Shown: piece after piece, positions 9,494 to 15,756 of the stretch
Layout: each line of letters begins with the position of its first letter
Numbering within the stretch: position 1 is the first letter of the stretch
Assembly: GCA_018241505.1 (NCBI GenBank)
Contig: JAFEDS010000037.1
Coordinates: 34,693 to 98,692, forward strand
DNA length: 64,000 nucleotides
From: Pseudomonadota bacterium
Lineage (GTDB): Bacteria > Pseudomonadota > Gammaproteobacteria > Steroidobacterales > Steroidobacteraceae
Direction: 5' to 3'
Position numbers and translations under genes: made by a program
Notes under the pieces: model-generated
What the model was told of the DNA's origin: nothing
Seen by the model: the letters and a program-made list of their open reading frames with translations, nothing else
Database searches by the model: none

Positions 9494-10073
9494 TCAATGC
9501 TGGCCGGGACCCGGCTCGGTGCTCGGGCGCAGCACGACTTCCCACAGCGCCACGAGCCAACGGACGCCTTGGGTGACATGCTCGCACGATACCGTCGTAC
9601 CGGCGATGTTCTTGATGTCGGTGCGCAAACGCAGTTGCCCGAGGCCCTCCCGCCCTGCGAACTGCCGTCTCCAGCCATTGGTGCGCACCGCAGTGCCGCG
9701 ACTCTCCCAGTACGCCAGTATCTCCAGCACACCCAGCTTGCCGCCGGCATCGATTCCCACAGCGTAGGTGATGAAATCCCGCCACCCCACTACCTCATCG
9801 ACGAACGCGTATCCGACAAAATCGTCCCCGCGCATCGCCTTCCATATCCGCAGTGACCGTCTCGCAGGTTGCCGGGCCGCGAGCGTGGCGACTCTCTCGT
9901 TCTGCGAGGGCGTTAAATTGAGCAACACTTTCATCAATACGGTCGGCTTGCGGGAACGAGGCCCTCTGAGCCTGATCGATCGAGAGATACTCTGCCGCGA
10001 TCACGATCTGCACAGATGAGAGTGCCAGCGCGGCGAGTCCCAATGGGACGAGTGGCGACAGATCTTTGCTCAT
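9494..10073 (-). pseudogene. FMN-binding domain protein gene, frameshifted
   Basis: The first frame starts at the ATG at 10073 (a GAGG lies about ten bases upstream) and gives a signal peptide and MSKDLSPLVPLGLAALAL ... AEYLSIDQAQRASFPQADRI. The family continuation KVLLNLTPSQ ... GDDFVGYAFVDEVVGWRDF ... YAVGID ... IKNIAGTTVSCEHVTQGVRWL is in another frame, open from 9937 to 9494. The join falls near 9930-9940 where one base must be gained or lost. The C-terminal block (G-T-T-V-S-C with HVTQGVRWL) is the NqrC/RnfG-type covalent FMN attachment region, so the ancestral product was a periplasmic flavoprotein. It lies between the CadR-type promoter and module 2. It may be a true pseudogene, a sequencing error or, less likely, programmed shifting. 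Confidence 0.8.
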
Positions 10074-10136
10074 AGGAGGCCTCGGCTGGCTTCTCGAAGG
10101 CCCGCAATCGCGTTTCAGGCAACGCAGCCCGTGTGC

Positions 10137-10167
10137 ATTAGAGACCCTCTAGCTGCTATAGGGTCAA
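10137..10167 (-). promoter_or_regulatory. MerR-family (CadR/PbrR-type) promoter-operator driving module 2
   Basis: On the minus strand: -35 TTGACC (10167-10162), a 19-base spacer, then -10 TCTAAT (10142-10137). The spacer carries the dyad GACCCTATAGCAGCTAGAGG with a mirrored GGGTC end (10143-10165). A 19-bp spacer with a central dyad is the hallmark of MerR-family activated promoters, and ACCCTATAG...CTAGAGGGT is the CadR/PbrR type. It points toward the FMN-binding gene at 10073 and then module 2. Confidence 0.85.
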
Positions 10168-10457
10168 GCGTTTCGCTGTCGCGCCAACAGCGCACGCAAT
10201 CCGCGGGCCTCAGCTATGAGCTTCGAAAGCACGCCGGCGCGTTGCGGATCACGCTGCCACCGGGCCGGCGCGGGAGTGTGCGAAGGCAATGGAAAGCAGA
10301 CGACGACCAGAAGCCCCAGCGCCAGGACTGCGGGATCCGGCGTATGTTGGTCGAGGGCGGCGACGTGCCGCGCGAGCGACGGGTCTTCGAGCACCTCGAG
10401 CAAACTCGCAGGGTCTACCAATCGACGATAGCGCAGCCCGGTCTCCTGGGCGAGGTG
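10164..10457 (-). other. Unassigned open stretch upstream of the CadR-type promoter, possibly a decayed gene
   Basis: The minus strand is open from a TAG at 10458-10460 down to 10164 and reads HLAQETGLRYRRLVDPASLL ... DHQ-type polar sequence, a hydrophobic segment VLALGLLVVVCFPL, and a basic tail ARGLRALLARQ. Before the TAG the same frame continues with CRVFENQALQDNH, which looks protein-like, so the TAG may have broken a longer gene. There is no ATG and no clear ribosome site. I do not recognise the family. The rest of 10168-10566 shows no other feature. Confidence 0.3.
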
Positions 10458-10566
10458 CTAATGATTGTCCTGAAGGGCTTGATTCTCAAACACCCGACAG
10501 CTAACCGGTGTCCCGTGCAGGCGGGAATCCGTAGACAGATAGATGCTTAGATGACTTCTCTGCGGG

Positions 10567-11013
10567 CTACTGTGTTCCCCGTCGGCGAGTCGAATTCCCA
10601 CGCCGCGAAACCGCCGGGCTAGCGCTCACGCGAGTCAACGCCTCGAGAATCTTGCAGTCGGCAATTCGTCCGCCCGTACAGGAATCGATCATGGTTTGCA
10701 GACCTTGCGCCAGTTGACGAAGATCGGCGAGCTTTCCCCGAATGTCGTTCAGGTGTTGGGTCGCCGCCCGCGTCACGGTGGCGCACGACTGATTCCGCTG
10801 CTCCGCCAGACGCAGGAGACTTCGAATCTCCTCGATCGAAAACCCCAGCTCGCGGCAGCGGCGCAGAAAAATCAGCCGCTGCAAATGTTCAGGCCGATAC
10901 TCGCGATACCCCGCCTGGGTTCGCGGCGGAGCCGGCATGAGTCCAACCTGCTCGTAGTAACGGATCGTCTCCACGAGCGTCCCACTCTGCTTGCCCAGCT
11001 CACCAATGCGCAC
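10567..11013 (-). CDS. cadR: MerR-family metal-responsive regulator, CadR/PbrR-like
   Basis: 148 residues from the ATG at 11013. The N-terminal winged helix is typical (MRIGELGKQSGTLVETIRYYEQVGLMP, then YREYRPEHLQRLIFLRRCRELGFSIEEIRSLL), followed by the dimerisation coiled coil. Metal ligands of the Cd/Pb branch are visible: a Cys near residue 77 (NQSCATV), and DSCTGGRIADCKIL, with two Cys about nine residues apart, near residues 112-123. The C-terminal tail is Arg-rich rather than His-rich. It diverges from the pbrA/cadA operon, and both the 11038 and the 10137 promoters carry CadR-type dyads, so one regulator probably controls both the ATPase operon and RND module 2. PbrR, CadR and ZntR cannot be told apart by reading alone. 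Confidence 0.9.
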   Translation of the reverse strand: MRIGELGKQSGTLVETIRYYEQVGLMPAPPRTQAGYREYRPEHLQRLIFLRRCRELGFSIEEIRSLLRLAEQRNQSCATVTRAATQHLNDIRGKLADLRQLAQGLQTMIDSCTGGRIADCKILEALTRVSASPAVSRRGNSTRRRGTQ

Positions 11014-11037
11014 GATTCACCTCACCGGCAGACGCCC

Positions 11038-11068
11038 TTGACCCTCTAGCTACTATAGGCCGCACAAT
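11038..11068 (+). promoter_or_regulatory. MerR-family (CadR/PbrR-type) promoter driving the Pb/Cd ATPase operon
   Basis: -35 TTGACC (11038-11043), 19-base spacer CTCTAGCTACTATAGGCCG, -10 CACAAT (11063-11068), with the dyad ACCCTCTAGCTACTATAGG at 11041-11059. It lies 25 bases in front of the divergent regulator gene start (11013) and points toward cadA. Confidence 0.82.
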
Positions 11069-11096
11069 CGGCTTCCGCATCAACTCCCGAGCGCAC

Positions 11097-11483
11097 ATGA
11101 GTCTGAATCTGCAGGGTTTGCCGCATTTATGCGTGGCAGTCAGTGGCCGGCCAAAGTGTGCGCGGGCCGTGCCGGATGAGGAGTGCGAGAAACTCGAGCG
11201 GGACCTGCACGCAGAGGACGCGGCCCTGGAACGCCCGATCCCGGTCGGGCGCGAGCCCGACGGCGTGCGCATCTCCCCAAATGGGCAGTGGGTGCTGGTA
11301 ACCAACGATACTGACAACTCGATTACGATCGTGGATGGACGCTCGCTACAGATGGTGCGATCGGTGCAGGGCGGCACGCGTACGCGTGATGTCGGTTTCA
11401 CCCGGAAAATCCCTTGGGGCGGTCTTCCTGGGATGTCGCCCTCGCTCCCGTTCGGCCCTGACGCGGGCTGTGCAGCCGAGTAA
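11097..11483 (+). pseudogene. Truncated YVTN-type beta-propeller gene remnant
   Basis: An open frame of 128 codons between the CadR-type promoter and cadA. Only the middle is protein-like: PIPVGREPDGVRISPNGQWV followed by LVTNDTDNSITIVDGRSL, one blade of a YVTN/SMP-30-like beta-propeller, then sequence that looks like noise. Such proteins normally have many blades, so this is a fragment. It may still be translated as the leader of the operon, since it starts downstream of the promoter and ends eight bases before cadA. Confidence 0.55.
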
Positions 11484-11491
11484 CTGTTCCC

Positions 11492-13702
11492 ATGAGCACT
11501 TGTAGTTCGAAAGATGATTGCGCATCCGTCCCGAGTAAAGCATCGCAGCTGCAAATGGCCGATAGTGCCCTGCCCCGCGTGCTCTACCGCATCAAAAATA
11601 TGGATTGCCCGACGGAAGAGGCGCTGATTCGCGACACGCTCTCGAAAGTGCCGGGTGTGAAGGGCCTCGAGTTTATTCTGCTGCAGCGAACGCTGGCGGT
11701 GAGCCACGAATTGCCGTCGCCGGAGCCCATTGAGCAAGCCCTGTCTGCCATCGGTATGCGGGCAGTCCGGGTAGACGATGTGCGTGTCGGCCCGAGCGAA
11801 CCAACACCTGCTGCAACCGCAGAGACCCGCGATACGAATTGGAAGGTGCTGCTGATCTCGGGGCTTGCTGCCAGTTTGGCCGAGGGCGTGTATTGGCTGA
11901 ACGGGGGCAACCATTGGACGGTGGTGGTGCTGGCGCTGGTTGCCATCTTGACTGGGGGTCTGCCGACCTACCAAAAAGGCTGGATCGCGCTCAGACACGG
12001 CAATCTCAACATGAATGCCCTCATGTCGATCGCGGTCACGGGGGCGATACTCATTGGCCATTGGCCCGAGGCGGCCATGGTCATGGTGTTGTTTGCGCTC
12101 GCTGAGCTCATCGAGAGCAAGTCTCTTGATCGCGCACGCAACGCGATTCGCAGTCTGCTCGACCTCGCGCCGGAGATGGCAACCGTTCAGCGCGAGGACG
12201 GCAACTGGGCCGACGTTGACGTCAAGGCGGTCGCGGTCGGCAGCCGTGTGCGTGTCAAACCGGGCGAACGGATCGCTCTCGACGGCGAAGTCATACAAGG
12301 CCAGTCTACCGTCAACCAAGCCCCGATCACCGGCGAGAGCCTGCCGGTCGAGAAGATCAAGGGCGATGCAGTGTTTGCCGGCACCATCAACGAGTCCGGT
12401 TCCTTCGAATATCGCGTCACGGCAGCCGCCAACCAGTCCACGCTGGCGCGGATCATTCACGCGGTGGAGGCTGCCCAGGGAAGTCGCGCCCCGACGCAGC
12501 GCTTCGTCGATCAGTTCGCTCGCCTTTACACGCCCATCGTGTTCGCGCTGGCGCTTGCGGTGGCGCTGGTGCCTCCACTGGTGCTCGGCACACCGTGGTT
12601 GCTCTGGATCTACAAGGCATTGGTGTTACTGGTGATTGCCTGTCCCTGCGCCCTCGTGATCTCTACGCCAGTGAGCATTGTCAGCGGGCTCGCCGCTGCC
12701 GCACAGCATGGCATTCTCATCAAGGGCGGGGTCTATCTCGAGAACGGGCGTAAGCTCGAGTGGTTAGCGCTCGACAAGACGGGCACGATCACACACGGTA
12801 AACCGGCCCAGACAGATTTCGTGCCCTGGGGTAGCGACGACCCAACCACATACCACTTGCTGGCTGCGAGCCTAGCGGCGCGCTCGGATCATCCGGTCTC
12901 GCGGGCGATCGCCCTGGCTTCTGCGGACGCACGTTTGCAGCTACGCGATGTTGACGATTTTGAAGCATTGCCCGGACGTGGAGTCCGTGGCCGTATCGAC
13001 GACATAACTTATTACTTGGGCAACCACCGCCTGGTCGAGGAGCTGAAGGCCTGCTCGCCGGAACTCGAAGCGCGCCTCGCAGCCCTGGAAGCCGAAGGCA
13101 AGACAGTGGTGATGTTGGTTCGCGACGACCAGGTACACGCGTTGTTCGCAGTCGCCGACACGGTCAAGGAGAGCAGCCGACGCGCCATTGCGGAGCTACA
13201 CGCCCTGAACGTCCGCACGGTCATGTTGAGCGGTGACAATCCGCACACGGCTGAGGCCATTGCCCAGGAAGTGGGTATCGATCGCGCGCGAGGCAACCTG
13301 CTACCCGAAGACAAGGTGCGCGAGGTGGAGGCGCTGCGGAGCGAAACGGCCAGGGCCCTTGGCGGGACGATCGGTATGGTCGGGGACGGCATCAACGACG
13401 CACCGGCGCTGGCGCGCGCCGATATCGGCTTTGCGATGGGAGCTGCGGGGACCGACACGGCAATCGAAACAGCCGACGTGGCGCTCATGGACGACGATCT
13501 GCGCAAGCTTCCCACGTTTGTGCGGCTCTCCCGGGCTACCGCGAGCGTCTTGAAGCAGAACATCGCATTGGCGCTCGCCATCAAGGCCGCATTCCTGGTA
13601 CTCACCTTCACGGGCCAAGCCACCATGTGGATGGCGGTATTCGCCGACATGGGCGCGAGCCTCTTAGTGGTCGGCAATGGGTTGAGATTGCTGCGGAAAT
13701 AA
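11492..13702 (+). CDS. cadA: P1B-type ATPase exporting Pb/Cd/Zn (PbrA/CadA/ZntA-like)
   Basis: 736-residue heavy-metal exporter. There is a Cys-containing N-terminus (MSTCSSKDDC), an HMA domain in which the usual GMTCxxC is NMDCPTEEAL (one Cys kept, as in many PbrA/ZntA relatives), and the actuator TGES motif near residue 285. The CPC metal site is in TM6 (VIACPCALVISTPVS, near 385), the phosphorylation site DKTGTITHG near 427, and the hinge GDGINDAPAL near 632. It follows the MerR-type promoter and probably formed an operon with pbrT and pbrB (15757-18714) before a mini-transposon inserted 18 bases after its stop. Pb preference is inferred from that pbr-like context; Cd and Zn are equally possible. 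Confidence 0.95.
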   Translation: MSTCSSKDDCASVPSKASQLQMADSALPRVLYRIKNMDCPTEEALIRDTLSKVPGVKGLEFILLQRTLAVSHELPSPEPIEQALSAIGMRAVRVDDVRVGPSEPTPAATAETRDTNWKVLLISGLAASLAEGVYWLNGGNHWTVVVLALVAILTGGLPTYQKGWIALRHGNLNMNALMSIAVTGAILIGHWPEAAMVMVLFALAELIESKSLDRARNAIRSLLDLAPEMATVQREDGNWADVDVKAVAVGSRVRVKPGERIALDGEVIQGQSTVNQAPITGESLPVEKIKGDAVFAGTINESGSFEYRVTAAANQSTLARIIHAVEAAQGSRAPTQRFVDQFARLYTPIVFALALAVALVPPLVLGTPWLLWIYKALVLLVIACPCALVISTPVSIVSGLAAAAQHGILIKGGVYLENGRKLEWLALDKTGTITHGKPAQTDFVPWGSDDPTTYHLLAASLAARSDHPVSRAIALASADARLQLRDVDDFEALPGRGVRGRIDDITYYLGNHRLVEELKACSPELEARLAALEAEGKTVVMLVRDDQVHALFAVADTVKESSRRAIAELHALNVRTVMLSGDNPHTAEAIAQEVGIDRARGNLLPEDKVREVEALRSETARALGGTIGMVGDGINDAPALARADIGFAMGAAGTDTAIETADVALMDDDLRKLPTFVRLSRATASVLKQNIALALAIKAAFLVLTFTGQATMWMAVFADMGASLLVVGNGLRLLRK

Positions 13703-13725
13703 CCAGGCGGCTTTTCGGAGGCGTC

Positions 13726-13837
13726 TGTCGTTTTCCCTTAATTAGGTTACTAGACTCTTTGCTCAACCTGAGTAAAATGAACGACTTAAGGCTTTGAGGT
13801 TTGGACCATATTTATGCGATTGGAACCTTAATTAGGG
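13726..13837. repeat. Left transposon end with two putative transposase-binding repeats
   Basis: TGTCGTTT at 13726-13733, CCCTTAATTAGG at 13735-13746, and the same element inverted, CCTTAATTAGGG, at 13826-13837. The spacing of about 80 bases between repeats resembles the multiple TnsB sites at Tn7 ends; the assignment to transposase binding is inference. Confidence 0.7.
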
Positions 13838-13889
13838 AACTGACCGCCAACATGTCGTTGTACTCCCGCCACCGGTCAGAACGACAGAG

Positions 13890-14112
13890 GTGCGTCGTTT
13901 GAGACGCATCCCGCTAAGTCGTCGCTTACACATCACTGGTTTTCAGGCTCTCGGCGTCTCTCGCGCAACTCAACACGAGAGCGCCGTGGAGCGCGACTTT
14001 GTCTTGCTGACTGCATTTCAAGACGCGGCGGCACAGATCATTTCGCAACCAGTTCACTTTGACGTTTCAAGTTGGTTCGACGGAGCGCCGGTACACGCCG
14101 GACTATCTGGTC
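13890..14112 (+). pseudogene. TnsA-like endonuclease N-terminal remnant, frameshifted
   Basis: Frame 1 (from a GTG at 13890) reads LSRRLHITGFQALGVSRATQ then HESAVERDFVLLTAFQDAAA and QIISQPVHF. The continuation VGSTERRYTPDYLV is in the frame one base on (around 14059-14112). The pattern HITG ... ES.lERDF ... QP ... RRYTPDYLV is that of TnsA-type endonucleases (heteromeric transposase subunit A), whose catalytic Glu and Asp lie in the ERDF and TPDYLV segments. Normal length is about 200-280 residues; here only about 75 are left. It sits 160 bases inside the left transposon end, the usual place for tnsA. Confidence 0.7.
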
Positions 14113-14317
14113 GGTCCAGTCGGGGTTGGGATCGTGCTGCAAGCTCAAGGGTATCTATCGGCCCGTTCGGATTCCCTGTCCACCAATGACCCGTCGTATT
14201 CCTGCCCACGCATGCCAGTGAAAAGTTCGGCTGCCGAACTCCGAGTGTCGGTGTGCCGAAATGCGCCAACTGGGAATCCAAGCTCCCCCTCAAATTCATG
14301 GCGTTACATGCGCGAGA

Positions 14318-15540
14318 ATGTTCCAAGATCGTGAACTGAGCCAGACATGTTCCGAGATCGCGTACTGCCTCTCACGTGAGATGGCAGCGGTCTAAAATTG
14401 CCATATCGCTTCATGATCGCATCTCAAGGAACCGCTCTAGCATGGAACACCCTATCGGGCTCATCGGCCTCTCTGTAGCCCTTTTCGCCTCGACCAACAT
14501 AGACGATATGTTCGTGCTGCTAGGTTTCTTTGCCGACGCAAGCGTCAAAGTCCGCCACATCGTTGTCGGGCAGTATCTGGGGATTGTAGGGCTATACGGC
14601 GCAAGTGTCGTAGCCTCGATGATCTCGATCGTCATCCCATCTGCTTATATCGGTCTGCTCGGGCTAGTGCCAATCGTCATCGGAGTAAAAAGAGCGTGGG
14701 CGCTGCGCAGGGGAGGCAATGCGAACGAGGAGGATTTCGGGGACCCCGTGGCTGCATCGGCCGCGCACGGTAATACCGTGGCGGTGATGGCGGTGACCTT
14801 GGCAAACGGCAGTGACAATATCAGCATCTACACACCCTTGTTCGCTACGCGCTCTGCATATGACATCGCAATTATCGGTGCCGCATTTGCGGTTATGACC
14901 TTTGTATGGCTCCAGGTTGCGCACTGGTTGACTCACCACCGCACCATCGGCGCTCCGATTCGCCGCTACAGCCATCGGGTGGTCCCATTCGTCCTAATTG
15001 CACTTGGCGCGCTGATCCTTCATGAGGCCGGAAGCTTCGGTTTGTTGAAGCAGTGAGGGCACTCGTTTGCGCCGAGCGCAGGAAGGAAGACCGCAAGTGG
15101 ACCTCCTCTCACGTTCGTGCTCGATTTCCTCGGCACGCAACGATTTTGTGATCGTGAACAGGCAACCTGTCAGTAGTCAGACATTCCAAGTGACTAAGGT
15201 TGCCCGGGGCTGTTCCTAGGTCGTGTACTGAGCCGCAGTACAATGGCCAGAGCTTTACCTGGCTTCTCGTCCTCGATTTTTGTCGTATTTCGCGCCGGTG
15301 TAGCAGCGTAGCAGCAGGTAGGCCGCTGGCAGCAACCAGGGTCTTCATAAGAATCAGGACCGGAGTTATCGTCACCTCGGAATCAGTTGGGCAATCCGAG
15401 CAGACCGCACCCGCTCGCAGTCAGCCAGGACGATCGGACTCGTCTGCAAGACTTACTGTAGCACCGCATGGTCGGCGATTTACAGCCCGACGCCCCCCGG
15501 CTCAATCGCGAAAATATGTTCCGAGATCGTGAACTCAGTT
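14318..15540 (+). repeat. Four direct copies of a ~23-bp motif flanking cadD
   Basis: Consensus ATGTTCCGAGATCGTGAACT occurs at 14318-14340 (one change), 14347-14368, 15210-15234 (degenerate) and 15516-15540, all in the same orientation. Two copies lie just upstream of cadD and two in the gene-free part downstream. They look like end fragments of an insertion sequence (IS21-type ends contain such repeats) or recombination sites, but I cannot assign them. Confidence 0.6.
14442..15056 (+). CDS. cadD: Cadmium resistance transporter, CadD family
   Basis: 204-residue integral membrane protein from the ATG at 14442 (MEHPIGLIGLSVALFASTNIDD), with AAGGA upstream; an in-frame upstream extension to 14376 lacks a ribosome site. 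About five to six hydrophobic segments, with the TNIDDMFVLLGFF and NGSDNISIYTPLF motifs, acidic residues within membrane segments that recur in the CadD/LysE-like family. CadD proteins lower cellular Cd. It is the only intact cargo of the 13726-15669 mini-transposon. No dedicated regulator is beside it; expression could come from read-through of the CadR-controlled operon. Confidence 0.85.
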   Translation: MEHPIGLIGLSVALFASTNIDDMFVLLGFFADASVKVRHIVVGQYLGIVGLYGASVVASMISIVIPSAYIGLLGLVPIVIGVKRAWALRRGGNANEEDFGDPVAASAAHGNTVAVMAVTLANGSDNISIYTPLFATRSAYDIAIIGAAFAVMTFVWLQVAHWLTHHRTIGAPIRRYSHRVVPFVLIALGALILHEAGSFGLLKQ

Positions 15541-15580
15541 CGCGTATCTAGGAACACCGACACCGAGCCTGTCTCGCCGA
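15057..15580. other. Gene-free interior of the mini-transposon
   Basis: About 520 bases after cadD without a convincing gene on either strand. It holds two copies of the ATGTTCCGAGATCG-type direct repeat (15210-15234, 15516-15540), which suggests decayed insertion-sequence material. Confidence 0.5.
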
Positions 15581-15586
15581 CTGACA

Positions 15587-15669
15587 CCCTAATTCGGTTA
15601 CCACTTCCGTAATTGAGGTGTCATTAGCCTCGTAAAGTACCTCGTTCACCGAATTAGGGTTAAACGACA
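15587..15669. repeat. Right transposon end with three putative transposase-binding repeats
   Basis: CCCTAATTCGG (15587-15597), CCGTAATTGAGG (15607-15618) and CCGAATTAGGG (15649-15659), ending in AAACGACA at 15662-15669. The first two also sit in an imperfect palindrome GACACC...GGTGTC (15584-15621). The region mirrors the left end. Confidence 0.7.
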
Positions 15670-15756
15670 GCGTCCCCCTCGGGCGATGGCATGATTGGAC
15701 GCCCTCAGTGATAATGCGAATCAGTCTTACCCCGATTTCGGTCGCTGAACCCCGCT

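Larger units (their letters stand above)
13726..15669. mobile_element. Tn7-like mini-transposon (1,944 bp) carrying cadD, with 5-bp target duplication
   Basis: The two ends are inverted and start with the same eight bases TGTCGTTT (left 13726-13733 rightward; right 15669-15662 leftward), then a shared CCCTTAATTAGG / CCCTAATTCGG element. The bases immediately outside are GCGTC on both sides (13721-13725 and 15670-15674), a perfect 5-bp target duplication. TGT...ACA termini, 5-bp duplication, several spaced copies of the end motif and a TnsA-like gene fragment beside the left end together point to the Tn7 superfamily. No tnsB, tnsC or tniQ is present, so it is non-autonomous. Cargo: cadD-like gene at 14442-15056. 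Confidence 0.85.

Noticed and set aside
11000-12460. Long open frame (486 codons) on the minus strand opposite cadA
   Set aside because: It lies antisense to conserved P-type ATPase motifs and its translation has no recognisable domain; high GC makes such shadows common.
15584-15621. GACACC...GGTGTC palindrome as an operator for pbrT
   Set aside because: It lies inside the transposon end and overlaps the end-repeat array, which explains it better.
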